Shown in pieces: positions 28,747-37,427 of a stretch of DNA of 64,000 nt (positions are counted from its first letter, which is position 1; every line of letters begins with the position of its first letter). Origin of the DNA: Roseovarius marisflavi (GTDB lineage Bacteria; Pseudomonadota; Alphaproteobacteria; Rhodobacterales; Rhodobacteraceae). The position numbers and the translations under genes are program-made. The stretch spans positions 173,641-237,640 of the forward strand of contig NZ_FRBN01000004.1 of the NCBI RefSeq assembly GCF_900142625.1. Direction: 5' to 3'. The notes under the pieces are model-generated. The model worked only from the letters and a program-made list of their open reading frames with translations, searched no databases and had not been told where the DNA came from.

Positions 28747-30090
28747 TCAGGCCCGCCCCATCAGCGCATCATCGAAGGGGTATTGCGTCAGGTTTTCAAA
28801 TCCGGTCTCGGTGATCAGAACCTGATCTTCGAGCTTGATTGAAAAATCACCGCCCTCGGGGCTTATCAGGGCCTCGACGCAGAGCACCATGCCCGGCTCC
28901 AGTGCGTAATCAAACGCACCGGGCACGGCCTTGTCGGGATAGGCTACGAGCGGCCATTCATCACAAAGCCCGACGCCATGCATCATGCAGCCGTATTTCA
29001 GCGCCTGAAAATGCGGGTCAAGCACATGACAGCGCGCGCTCAGTTCCGGGATGGTGATGCCGGGTTTGAGCAATTCCATGTTCCGCATGATGTGCTCGTG
29101 GCCGTGCTGCATCGCATAGACCATATCGGCCGGGGGCGGGCGGTCTCCGATCCACCAGCTTCGGCTGATATCGACGCAGATGCCATAGCTGCCGATAAGG
29201 TCGGTATCAAAGCTGACGATTTCATTGTTCTGGACAATCCGCCCGCCGCATTCCTGAAACCACGGGTTGGTGCGCGGCCCCGAGGTGAGCAGGCGGGTTT
29301 CGATCCATTCGCCGCCCCGACGGATGTTTTCGGCATGCAGCACCGCCCAGATATCGTCTTCGCTCGTCTGCCCTTGCGGGACAGCCTCGCGGGCGAAGCG
29401 TTCCATCGCGGCGACGGCGGTTTCGCAGGCGTGGCTGGCACAGCGCATCGCCTTGATTTCATCGGGGCCCTTGATCGCGCGGGTCTTTTCGGTGACTTCC
29501 TCGCCTTCCATGACCTCGAATCCCTGCGCTTCGAGGGCGCGCAACCCGTGCAGCATGACCTTGTCGACCGCGAGCCGCTTGTTACCGGGCGCGTGTTCGG
29601 CCAAAAGAACGCGCACTTCGTTGGCAAAGGTATCGGCAGCCACATCAACCTTGTCGCCCCGGTCAAAGTAGAACAAATCCGCGCCAGAGCGCTGTTCGCG
29701 CACCAGCGGGTTGAAGGTGCTGAGGAAGGGCGAATTCTTGTAATCCCAGATCACCATATAGCCATCGGCGCAGAGCAGTACCGCGCGAAACGGGTTGTGG
29801 GTGTTCCAAAGCTGCATGTTGGTGCTGTCGGTGGCATAGCGGATGTTGAGGGGGTCAAACATCAACACTCCGGCATAGTCACGCGCCACGACAGACGCGG
29901 TCAGCCGCTCCCAGCGAAAGCGACGCATCGCCTGAAGGTCGGGAAGCTCAAGCCCAGCCTCGTCCCATTCGCGATAGGCAAGCTGAGTCGGGCCAATCTC
30001 GATCCGGTCGGCGTCATTGGGGGTGTTGTCACCAAGGGTGGCACCGCGGCTCGGGTCAATTTTGCGGGTGTCGCGGAAATGGGTGTTCAT
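28747..30090 (-). CDS. dddP: DMSP lyase DddP (M24-fold)
   Basis: DddP cleaves dimethylsulfoniopropionate to dimethyl sulfide and acrylate. The 447-residue protein begins MNTHFRDTRKIDPSRGATLG and shows the family segments NIRYATDSTNMQLWN, WIETRLLTSGPRTNPWFQEC and the C-terminal M24 metal site. Metal ligands sit in FDTDLIGSYGICVDISR (Asps), MMHGVGLCDEWP (His) and VLCVEALISPEGGDF / KLEDQV (Glus). An AGGAGGAG site supports the ATG at 30090. It stands alone, with a 10-bp inverted repeat 54-90 bp upstream that may be an operator. It implies use of algal DMSP, typical of marine roseobacters. Confidence 0.96.
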   Translation of the reverse strand: MNTHFRDTRKIDPSRGATLGDNTPNDADRIEIGPTQLAYREWDEAGLELPDLQAMRRFRWERLTASVVARDYAGVLMFDPLNIRYATDSTNMQLWNTHNPFRAVLLCADGYMVIWDYKNSPFLSTFNPLVREQRSGADLFYFDRGDKVDVAADTFANEVRVLLAEHAPGNKRLAVDKVMLHGLRALEAQGFEVMEGEEVTEKTRAIKGPDEIKAMRCASHACETAVAAMERFAREAVPQGQTSEDDIWAVLHAENIRRGGEWIETRLLTSGPRTNPWFQECGGRIVQNNEIVSFDTDLIGSYGICVDISRSWWIGDRPPPADMVYAMQHGHEHIMRNMELLKPGITIPELSARCHVLDPHFQALKYGCMMHGVGLCDEWPLVAYPDKAVPGAFDYALEPGMVLCVEALISPEGGDFSIKLEDQVLITETGFENLTQYPFDDALMGRA

Positions 30091-30143
30091 TGGCCTCTCC
30101 TCCTGGGCCAAGACTGGAAAGATCGCATGCGTCCTGCGCGCCG

Positions 30144-30180
30144 GATTGCGACATGATTCAGGGTCGCGTTTGACGCAATC
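30144..30180. promoter_or_regulatory. Inverted repeat upstream of dddP, candidate operator
   Basis: GATTGCGACA (30144-30153) is mirrored by TGACGCAATC (30171-30180), ten positions with one mismatch and a 17-bp spacer, 54-90 bp upstream of the dddP start. Placement and symmetry suit a dimeric regulator. The regulator is not identified. Confidence 0.45.
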
Positions 30181-30244
30181 ATCAGGATATTGGGCGCGCG
30201 GCCCGTCGCCATTGTCTCTCGGACCAATGGTGCAACAATGACGA

Positions 30245-30274
30245 CCCCCCGGGATATTTTCAGCCAGAAGAAGG
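30245..30274 (+). repeat. Dispersed extragenic repeat, copy C
   Basis: CCCCCCGGGATATTTTCAGC followed by CAGAAGAAGG matches the core of copies A and B, without the preceding small hairpin. It lies between the hemE stop and the dddP promoter. Confidence 0.7.
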
Positions 30275-30289
30275 GGAGAGCGTCATGCC

Positions 30290-31324
30290 TTACCCGCCGC
30301 GCACTGCGTCGATCATGCGTTGCACATTGTCGGGATCGGCGTCGGGGGTGATGCCATGACCGAGGTTGAAGATGTGCGGCCCCTTTCCAAACGCTTTGAC
30401 GATGCGTTTGGTTTCGCGCACCAGGGCGTCGCCGCCAGTTACCATATGCGACGAGGCGAGATTGCCCTGAACGCAGCCGTCTTTCTGAACATGTTCAGCG
30501 GCCCATTCGGCGCTGACCGAGTCATCAATCGCGACGCAATCGGCGCCGGTTTTGGCGTGAAAGCCGATGTATTTATCCCCGGCTTCGCGCGGAAAGGCGA
30601 TGACCGGAATCCCCGGGTGGCGGGTTTTCAGTTCAGAAATGATGCGCTTGGCGGGGGCGGTGGCGTATTTGTCGAAATCCGCGCCCCTGAGCGAGCCGGC
30701 CCAGCTATCGAACAGTTTCACGACTTCGGCGCCGGCCTCGATCTGGGCCGAGAGATATTCGATTGTGCCTTCGGTGATGCGATTCAGAAGCCCCTCGAAC
30801 ACCGCCTTGTTTTCGTCCTTGAGGGCATGGGCCGGTCCCTGGTCGGGGGTGCCGCGCCCGGCAATCATATAGGTGGCGACGGTCCAGGGGGCGCCCGCAA
30901 AGCCGATCAGGGTGGTCTCGCGCGGCAGGGCGGTCGTGAGATTGCGCACCGTCTGATAGATCGGATTGAGGGTTTCGTGGATATCCTCGACGGGTTTCAG
31001 GGCATCAAGGCCCCTTTGATCGGTGATGGTTGAAAGGCGCGGGCCTTCGCCGGTGACAAACCAGAGGTCGGCCCCAAGCGCCTGGGGCAGGAGCAGGATA
31101 TCGGCAAACAGGATCGCCGCGTCAAAGCCGTACCGGCGGATCGGCTGAAGGGTCACCTCGGTCGCCAGATCGCTGTTGTAGCAAAGCGAAAGGAAATCGC
31201 CCGCCTCGGCGCGCGTGGCCTTGTACTCCGGCAGATACCGCCCCGCCTGCCGCATCATCCAGATGGGGGGGGTGGGTTGCGTTTCGCCAGCCAGCGCCTT
31301 GAGGATTGTTTTATCAGCGGCCAT
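30290..31324 (-). CDS. hemE: Uroporphyrinogen decarboxylase
   Basis: HemE removes four carboxyl groups from uroporphyrinogen III in heme synthesis. The 344-residue protein has the N-terminal signature [16 protein letters not shown] (about residue 19), the second conserved region [16 protein letters not shown] and the late [12 protein letters not shown]. The ATG at 31324 follows GGAGGA. It is divergent from hemC across a 97-bp promoter region, so heme genes flank a shared control region. Confidence 0.97.
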   Translation of the reverse strand: MAADKTILKALAGETQPTPPIWMMRQAGRYLPEYKATRAEAGDFLSLCYNSDLATEVTLQPIRRYGFDAAILFADILLLPQALGADLWFVTGEGPRLSTITDQRGLDALKPVEDIHETLNPIYQTVRNLTTALPRETTLIGFAGAPWTVATYMIAGRGTPDQGPAHALKDENKAVFEGLLNRITEGTIEYLSAQIEAGAEVVKLFDSWAGSLRGADFDKYATAPAKRIISELKTRHPGIPVIAFPREAGDKYIGFHAKTGADCVAIDDSVSAEWAAEHVQKDGCVQGNLASSHMVTGGDALVRETKRIVKAFGKGPHIFNLGHGITPDADPDNVQRMIDAVRGG

Positions 31325-31421
31325 TGGGGTTCCTCCGTTTTTTGTGTGGTCACCCCCGCGGGCCGGGATGTCAAGCACTCTGCCGCTTGCCAGTCAGGTA
31401 TCGCGGGTCTAAACCTTCGCC

Positions 31422-32369
31422 ATGACACGTGATTTACCCACCCCGACCGAACCCCTCAAAATTGGCACGCGCGGCTCGCCGTTGGCCTTGGCGCAGGCCT
31501 ATGAAACGCGCAATCGGCTGTCAGCGGCCTTTGACCTGCCTGAGGAAGCCTTTGAAATCGTTGTGATTAAAACCACAGGTGATCGGATTATTGATCGCCC
31601 GCTGAAAGAGATCGGCGGCAAGGGGTTGTTCACCCGCGAGATCGAACAGGCCATGTTGATCGGGGAAATCGACATTGCGGTGCATTCGATGAAAGACATG
31701 CCTGTCCTGCAGCCCGAGGGGCTTTTGCTGGATACATATCTTCCGCGCGAGGACGTGCGCGATGCGTTCGTGTCGCCCTCGGTGAAAAACTTGGCCGATC
31801 TCCCCGCAGGGGCCAAGGTCGGCACCTCGTCTTTGCGGCGCAAGGCGCAGGTTCTGGTCGCCTACCCACAGCTTGAGGTGGTCGAATTTCGCGGCAATGT
31901 GCAGACCCGGTTGAAGAAACTGGATGACGGCGTGGCCGCCTGTACCTTTTTGGCAATGGCCGGATTGAACCGCCTGGGCCGCTCCGAGGTGGCGCAATGC
32001 GCGATCGAGCCCGAGGTGATGTTGCCCGCCGTGGCGCAGGGCGCCATCGGGATCGAGCGGCGCGCAGATGACAGCCGCGCCGCCGATATGCTGGCCGCGA
32101 TTCACCACACGGAAACCGGAGAACGGCTTGCCGCCGAGCGCGCCTTTCTGGCGGCGCTTGACGGGTCCTGCGAGACGCCGATTGCCGGTTTGGCGGAACT
32201 GTCGGGCGGCACCCTGCGCCTGCGCGGCGAGATCCTGCGCCCCGACGGCAGCGAAAGCCTGAGCGATGAGGGCACCGCCCTGATCGAGGACGGGGCGCAG
32301 CTTGGCCGGGAGATGGCCGCGCGGTTGCTGGCGCGGGCGGGTGACGGGTTCTTCGACTGGCGCGCATGA
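31422..32369 (+). CDS. hemC: Hydroxymethylbilane synthase (porphobilinogen deaminase)
   Basis: HemC condenses four porphobilinogens to hydroxymethylbilane. The 315-residue protein shows KIGTRGSPLALAQA at the N-terminus, the catalytic region HSMKDMPV, the substrate-binding KVGTSSLRRKAQ and the dipyrromethane cofactor Cys in LDGSCETPIAG near residue 250. It is divergent from hemE and ends 2 nt from the convergent dehydrogenase stop. Confidence 0.97.
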   Translation: MTRDLPTPTEPLKIGTRGSPLALAQAYETRNRLSAAFDLPEEAFEIVVIKTTGDRIIDRPLKEIGGKGLFTREIEQAMLIGEIDIAVHSMKDMPVLQPEGLLLDTYLPREDVRDAFVSPSVKNLADLPAGAKVGTSSLRRKAQVLVAYPQLEVVEFRGNVQTRLKKLDDGVAACTFLAMAGLNRLGRSEVAQCAIEPEVMLPAVAQGAIGIERRADDSRAADMLAAIHHTETGERLAAERAFLAALDGSCETPIAGLAELSGGTLRLRGEILRPDGSESLSDEGTALIEDGAQLGREMAARLLARAGDGFFDWRA

Positions 32370-32371
32370 GG

Positions 32372-33814
32372 CTATGCGTCGGGCAATAGCTTGCCGGGGT
32401 TCATGATGTTGTTGGGATCAAGCGCTGTCTTGATCCCGCGCATCACGCCAAGCGCCGCCTTGTCCTTATGAAGCGCCATGGCGGGTTTTTTCGACAGGCC
32501 GATGCCATGTTCGGCGGAAAAGCTACCACCGAGGGCGATCACCTCTTCCTCGACCGCGCGCTGAATGGCGCGGTGCAGCGCCGGGTCGCTGGCCGAGGGA
32601 AAGCCCGCGTAATGCAGGTTGCCATCGCCAAGATGCGCCACGCCGGTGTTGAAAATGCCGGGATCAATCGCTTTGCTGCGCGCCTCGATCCGTTCCAGCA
32701 GGGTTTGCATGCGGTCGGTCGCCACGGCGATATCGTTGTCGATCACCGGGCTGCGCATTCGCAACACCTGTGCCGAGGTCTCGCGCCGGGCCCAGATTTC
32801 GGCGCGCTGCGCGCTGTTTTGCGCCACCACCGCGTCAAGCAGGGTGCCGTCTTCGAGCAGTTCGGCAAGCACGCCTTCAAAATGCGCGACAAGCGGCACG
32901 CTGCCATCCGGGCCGGGTGTGGTGTCGCGGGGCGCGCGTGCGCCCAGCTCGACCAGGATGTTAACCTCATGTCTGGTGTCAAGCGGCGGGCGGGCCTCGG
33001 GGAAACGCTCAAGGTAGGCGTCGATAAAGCTGCGCGGCATGTATTCAAACGCCTCGACCGCGCCGCCGGTTTCATCCTGAAGCCGGTTCAAGAGCGCAAG
33101 CGCGGCGTTGACCGAAGGTACCGCGACCATCGCCGTGGCATAGGCGCGGGGTTTCGGCGCCAGTTTTAGAACGGCGGCAGTGATGATGCCAAGCGTGCCC
33201 TCGGCACCAATCATCAAATGGCGCAGATCATAGCCAGAGTTATCCTTGTGCAGCTCGCTCATGAGGTTCATCACCTCGCCACTTGGGAGAACCACCTCAA
33301 GCCCGAGGCAGAGATCGCGGGTATTGCCATAGCGCACCACGTTCGAGCCGCCCGCGTTGGTCGAGAGCGCCCCGCCGATCATCGCCGAACCGCGCGCGCC
33401 GAAGGTCAGCGGAAAGATCAGGTCATGTTCGGCACTGGCCGCATGCAGGTTGGCGATGATCACCCCGGCCTCGACAATGGCGATGCGGGCTTCGGGGCGA
33501 ATCTCTCGGATGGCTGACATCCGCTCCAGCGACAGCATGAGCATGCCCTCGGCCGAGGTGCCTTTGACAAGGTTGGTGTTGCCCGACACCGGCACGATGG
33601 AAAGGCGATGTTGGTTGGCCAGCCGGAGAACGGCAGAGACTTCGGCGGTATTCGCCGGGCGCAGCACCGCTAGCGGGCTCCACTCTGCATTGCCTGTCCA
33701 GTCGTGCGCCCAAGGGGCGGTATCGGCCCCGGTCAGCACGTATTTGGGGCCGATGATCCGGCCCAGTTCAAAGAGCGGACCGGTATGGGGTTTGCTGTTC
33801 ATGGCTTGGATCAT
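32372..33814 (-). CDS. FAD-binding oxidoreductase (GlcD / D-2-hydroxyacid dehydrogenase type)
   Basis: This is a VAO-family flavoprotein of about 480 residues. The FAD_binding_4 domain shows VLRPANTAEVSAVLRLANQH, the glycine-rich VPVSGNTNLVKGTSAEG and NAGGSNVVRYGNTRDL. The C-terminal FAD-oxidase domain has the metal/substrate motif HLGDGNLHYAGFP and ends SAEHGIGLSKKPAM ... NPGKLLP. This pattern fits D-lactate, glycolate or D-2-hydroxyglutarate dehydrogenases; the substrate cannot be fixed from sequence. Start at ATG 33814 or 33802; neither has a strong ribosome-binding site. Confidence 0.88.
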   Translation of the reverse strand: MIQAMNSKPHTGPLFELGRIIGPKYVLTGADTAPWAHDWTGNAEWSPLAVLRPANTAEVSAVLRLANQHRLSIVPVSGNTNLVKGTSAEGMLMLSLERMSAIREIRPEARIAIVEAGVIIANLHAASAEHDLIFPLTFGARGSAMIGGALSTNAGGSNVVRYGNTRDLCLGLEVVLPSGEVMNLMSELHKDNSGYDLRHLMIGAEGTLGIITAAVLKLAPKPRAYATAMVAVPSVNAALALLNRLQDETGGAVEAFEYMPRSFIDAYLERFPEARPPLDTRHEVNILVELGARAPRDTTPGPDGSVPLVAHFEGVLAELLEDGTLLDAVVAQNSAQRAEIWARRETSAQVLRMRSPVIDNDIAVATDRMQTLLERIEARSKAIDPGIFNTGVAHLGDGNLHYAGFPSASDPALHRAIQRAVEEEVIALGGSFSAEHGIGLSKKPAMALHKDKAALGVMRGIKTALDPNNIMNPGKLLPDA

Positions 33815-33909
33815 GTGCCAACCGCGCGCGCGCCACAAGATGCGTTGTCCAAAAGGTATTTTTCGCCCTTGACGCACGGCGCGGGCTGGCATACCTACGC
33901 CCTCGTTCT

Positions 33910-33986
33910 GGCGGAGTAGCTCAGTTGGTTAGAGCAGCGGAATCATAATCCGCGTGTCGGGGGTTCAAATCCCTCCTCCGCTACCA
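33910..33986 (+). tRNA. tRNA-Met (anticodon CAT)
   Basis: This is a complete cloverleaf of 77 nt with encoded CCA. The acceptor stem GGCGGAG pairs with CTCCGCT (first pair G-U). The D-arm contains AGCTCAGTTGG. The anticodon stem GCGGA/TCCGC carries loop ATCATAA with anticodon CAT at 33944-33946. The T-arm contains GTTCAAAT. It looks like elongator tRNA-Met rather than the initiator, because the first acceptor pair is matched. Remnants of mobile DNA lie just 3' of it. Confidence 0.95.
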
Positions 33987-33994
33987 AATAATTC

Positions 33995-34025
33995 AAAGGC
34001 TTAGAGGGAAACCTCTAAGCCTTTT
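33995..34025 (+). terminator. Strong terminator after tRNA-Met
   Basis: A perfect 13-bp stem, AAAGGCTTAGAGG/CCTCTAAGCCTTT, has a GAAA loop, 8 nt after the CCA end, and a T continues the run. Confidence 0.85.
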
Positions 34026-34108
34026 GCGTTTCTTGGTTTTATTTGTAAAACACACGGGTTGATCTGACATTTCTGCTCTTATGGAGCGCAATCAAGGAGT
34101 GTCGATCA

Positions 34109-34249
34109 ATGACAAGTCTTCAAGAGAAGATCATCAAGCCGAAACTTGGGCTGCTGGAGCTTGTTCGTTCAGGTGCCGATGATGTCGCAGAGTCCGATGA
34201 CCTGATGGAAGGCGGGTCGACGCTGTCTGACGATCTTTCGAGCTGCTAA
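34109..34249 (+). pseudogene. IS481-type transposase N-terminus fused to an unrelated short tail
   Basis: The frame starts with AAGGAG and ATG and reads MTSLQEKIIKPKLGLLEL, the typical first 18 residues of an IS481-group transposase. It then breaks and continues as VRSGADDVAESDDLMEGGST to a TAA (46 residues in all). The tail resembles a second segment at about 34650-34730 (DADDFAASEDLMEDGAV), so this chimera arose by deletion inside mobile or phage-derived DNA. It could be translated, but no function is expected. Confidence 0.55.
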
Positions 34250-34918
34250 GTTTTGCTGTTGTTGTGCATCTAGGGGTGGCTCTGGGGCGCTGGAGCAATC
34301 CGTGCTGGCCTCGCGCCTCACGGCCTACCAGCCAATATTGGCCATCCACCTACGAATCCATGAAACCGGAAGCGGTCGGCACCCTGTATCAATTTTTGCC
34401 TGATCCAACAGCGCAGGAAGTTTATCGCGATTTGAACGCGACCTTGACTTGTCGCCTCCGTTCATGTCTTTTTCGTCACGCTTTCCCGCTAATCTGCTGA
34501 AAAAGTCGTCCACCTTTTTTATGTATTTGTGCCCTAATGCTGCGATAATCTGACGGGATTGGGGCCAAATTGCACGGAAAGCGCCTTGATCGTGGAAACA
34601 ATATGTTTCAGAGACAAGTCGACCACACTGTCATCTTTCATCATCATTCCGCGCCCAGATGCCGATGATTTCGCCGCGTCAGAGGACCTAATGGAAGACG
34701 GGGCGGTGTTTGGTGACGATGAACTTGGGCGACAAGGGCCTATGTGCGTCAATCATGCCCCACGCGCGCGAGACGCATTTTGCCACTGGCGCTCGCAACG
34801 GCTCCAGATTGAAGGTTGTGATGACAATACGCAAACGGGCTTCGGCAATCGGTTCCGCAAGTGCTGCGAGCGAATTTCAGAAGCTCACGTAGCCCCACGA
34901 TCCGGCAAGCCCGATATC
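34250..34918 (+). other. Decayed sequence between IS481 and portal remnants
   Basis: No intact gene is recognisable. The frame around 34650-34730 encodes DADDFAASEDLMEDGAVFGD, a diverged copy of the tail of the IS481 chimera. The remainder shows stops in all frames at short intervals. It is best read as eroded mobile or prophage DNA. Confidence 0.45.
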
Positions 34919-35092
34919 CCGGCTGAGATGGTGGACGAGTCCCTGACCCGCGACTTGGGCAACGGCGGCTATATTGCCGCTGGCGTGGAGTTCGACGCAA
35001 TGGGCCGCCGTGCTGCATACTACGTGCAGCCGCACCGCCCTACGGAACTGTTCCCGACTGCCGGTGAACCTATCCGCGTTCCCGCGTCGGAC
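34919..35092 (+). pseudogene. Phage portal protein remnant (lambda-type)
   Basis: One frame reads PAEMVDESLTRDLGNGGYIA then AGVEFDAMGRRAAYYV, PHRPTELFPTAGEPIRVPAS. This is the conserved core of lambda-type phage portal proteins (G-x-EFD-x-GRR-x-AYHV ... RVPA-x-D). Only about 58 of several hundred residues remain and nothing recognisable as phage flanks it. It indicates a former prophage near tRNA-Met. Confidence 0.65.
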
Positions 35093-35309
35093 AGGCGACC
35101 AGAAGGGTCAACTGTTTTCAGGTGGGGTCATAGCCTACATTTTGCACAACCCGTAAATATATCATTTTCAAAAAGGCCTCTCGCGATCGATTCCTGCTTT
35201 TCCCCCGCACCTTCTGCCTGTCGCGGGGCAAGAGTCTTCGAGGCTCTAGAAACATTTACTTCAGTCCCGGAAAATCCGCATAGGCCACTTCACTCTCCCG
35301 CTCTCAGTG
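35093..35309. other. Unassigned gap in the decayed region
   Basis: I see no gene or regulatory structure here. It is relatively AT-rich and probably residue of deleted mobile DNA. Confidence 0.35.
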
Positions 35310-35396
35310 CTACGTGTCTGACGTCAGACACCAGGACAAGATCAACGGCAATGTGACAGCGACCAGATAAGCGACGATCAAAAAGAGCGGTTTCAT
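35310..35396 (-). pseudogene. N-terminal stub of a membrane protein
   Basis: A 28-codon frame reads MKPLFLIVAYLVAVTLPLIL then SW and stops soon after, inside a perfect palindrome. A single complete membrane helix at the very N-terminus suggests the start of a longer polytopic protein (possibly ferric-reductase-like) whose remainder was lost at the palindrome. This is inference from one helix. Confidence 0.35.
35314..35331. repeat. Perfect 18-bp palindrome
   Basis: GTGTCTGACGTCAGACAC reads the same on both strands. It sits exactly where the membrane-protein stub loses its reading frame, so it may mark a recombination or excision scar. Confidence 0.6.
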
Positions 35397-35454
35397 ATGT
35401 CCAGTCTTTTCCACTTTATCTTTATACTCAATTTCGCGCCCTTTTTGGTGCTGG

Positions 35455-36843
35455 TTACTTCAGAACAATGGATCCCAGAACTGAAGTCGCTCCCACAGTT
35501 ATGAAAAGTGCAATTACGTCCAGCGGAGCACCTGCACGCAGCATGTCGGATCGGGTCACCACCGGGTCCGCGAATACGATTGCGTTTGGCGGCGTCGCGA
35601 CCGGCAGCATAAACCCGATCGAGGCGGCCATTGCGATTGGAAGCATGAAAGCAACAGGATCAGTGCCAAGTCCCGTCGCGACGGCACCGGCAATCGGTAA
35701 GAAGATCGCCGCCATCGCGGTATTGCTTGCCAACTCACCCACGTAGACGATGAGGGCGGCAATGAAGAGAAGAACGACGAACTTTGGCCAGTCACTTACC
35801 AGTTGAACACTCCCGCCGATCCAATCCGCTAAACCTGACTGTTGGATTACACCGGCGAGCGCCAGTCCACCGCCAAACAGTATCAGCACATCCCAACGCA
35901 AAGACGCGGCAGCTTCCCAGTCCAGCAACCGCCCGTCTTTGCCGTCAGAAATCATGAAAAGCGTCAGAGCGGCTATCATCGCGATACCCGCGTCGGAAAG
36001 CGCAACCATTGGAAAAATCCATTCGATCAATGGCCTTGAAACCCATGCAAGCGCAGTCAGCCCGGCAATAACTGCGATCCTGCGCTCAGCTTTCTGAATT
36101 GCAGCTTCCGGCGCTCCGTAGGTCAGCTTTAGCGCAGTTGACGGCAATCTTGGAGACACTCGGGTGAGTGCAAGCCACGTAACCAGCAAGAGAACCAATG
36201 CAACTGGAATGCCAATCACCGCCCACTGAGCGAAACCCACGTTTACTCCATAGGAAGTACGAGCATAAGCGGCGAAAATGGCGTTGGGTGGCGTTCCGAT
36301 GAGCGATCCCATACCACCGATCGTAGCTGAAAACGCGACGCCCAGCATGAGTGCCGTGCCAAAACGGGGTGTCTCGTCTTGCGAGCCAGCGACTGCGGCA
36401 GCAATCGGAGCAACAACCATGGCTGACGCCGTATTGCTGATCCAAAGGCTGAGAAACGCCGTGCAGAGCATAAAGCTCCCGAGAATTCGATGAGAGCTGC
36501 TCCCTGCCTGTCTGAGAAGCACACCGGCCAATCGCCTGTGCAAACCCGATTTTTCAATCGCCTTGGCGATAAGAAAACCGCCCAAGAACAGAAATATCAG
36601 CGGATCGCTGTATGACCGCGCTGCATCAGAAAGTTCCGCAAGGCCCATGATCGGAGCTACTGCCACCGGCAAAAGCGCGGTAGCCGGGAGCGGCAGGGCT
36701 TCAGAAATCCACCACAGTGCCATAGTAGACGCCAGACCCGATGCACGCCATGCCAAATCTGACATGCCTTCCGGGGCAGGCACAACGGTTGGAGCGATCA
36801 AAAGCAACAATCCGACAAGGATCAGGCCAGTATTGAATTTCAT
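35455..36843 (-). CDS. DASS/SLC13-family sodium:carboxylate symporter
   Basis: This is a 462-residue inner-membrane protein with about 11-12 hydrophobic segments. The two family SNT motifs are visible (LWISNTASAMVVAPIAAA and VGELASNTAMAAIFLP), with the matching substrate-binding loops (GTPPNAIF and PVATPPNAIVF). Members import dicarboxylates, citrate or sulfate with sodium; the residues seen do not settle which. No catabolic partner is adjacent. It lies in the accessory region after tRNA-Met, and its base composition is less GC-rich than the core genes. Confidence 0.88.
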   Translation of the reverse strand: MKFNTGLILVGLLLLIAPTVVPAPEGMSDLAWRASGLASTMALWWISEALPLPATALLPVAVAPIMGLAELSDAARSYSDPLIFLFLGGFLIAKAIEKSGLHRRLAGVLLRQAGSSSHRILGSFMLCTAFLSLWISNTASAMVVAPIAAAVAGSQDETPRFGTALMLGVAFSATIGGMGSLIGTPPNAIFAAYARTSYGVNVGFAQWAVIGIPVALVLLLVTWLALTRVSPRLPSTALKLTYGAPEAAIQKAERRIAVIAGLTALAWVSRPLIEWIFPMVALSDAGIAMIAALTLFMISDGKDGRLLDWEAAASLRWDVLILFGGGLALAGVIQQSGLADWIGGSVQLVSDWPKFVVLLFIAALIVYVGELASNTAMAAIFLPIAGAVATGLGTDPVAFMLPIAMAASIGFMLPVATPPNAIVFADPVVTRSDMLRAGAPLDVIALFITVGATSVLGSIVLK

Positions 36844-37427
36844 AGTGGTAACGTATCACCAAACGGTGTCGTGAAAAGCTCCTGGTGAAGTTTCTCGGAT
36901 TATGACGCCGGCAGCACTGCCGCGATGCTGAGTTAAGTCAAACTGACCAGTTAATACCGGTTTCGATTTCGTTGCGGCTTATATGAACGACCGGTCTTCT
37001 TACTGCGATGCAGCGAGGTTTTGGCTGCGGTCGTTCACCGATTGCCTGTTCAAGGCGCATGGTGGTGTCTGATCCGATTGGCTTACGTTGAGCGGTTGTC
37101 AAAGGCGTATGTTGAAGATCAGCAAGCTACAAATCGCAGCTTACGTCAGTGTCCGATTTTCGGAGGGTAGCTCACAAATACTCCGATCCGGTCACCGACA
37201 ACCCATCCTTGACGCTTAAATATATCAAAGGATGTGCGAAGCTGGCTAAACTGGATTAATAGTATTGATCTTGGCGCGTCCTGACAGACGTTTTGGACTG
37301 GGCCTGTCGCGATTTGATTGTGCGGCAGGCTCTCTGAATCTATGGGTCTTCGGTGAAACCGGGGCGATTCACTTGGCCCCGGAGAATGCACAACCCCAGA
37401 GGGCGCGAAAGCACCCAGTGGGGGAGG
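36844..37427. other. Intergenic region without a recognisable gene
   Basis: These 584 bp hold no convincing gene. A 9-bp inverted repeat (GAACGACCG at 36985-36993 and CGGTCGTTC at 37028-37036) is the only structure I see. A minus-strand frame ending at 37146 (VVGDRIGVFVSYPPKIGH) may be a protein fragment of unknown origin. Confidence 0.4.

Noticed and set aside
36844..37427. Short frames (about 60-80 codons) between the transporter and the MtfA-like gene
   Set aside because: They lack ribosome-binding sites, domain signals and conservation cues. At most they are fragments.
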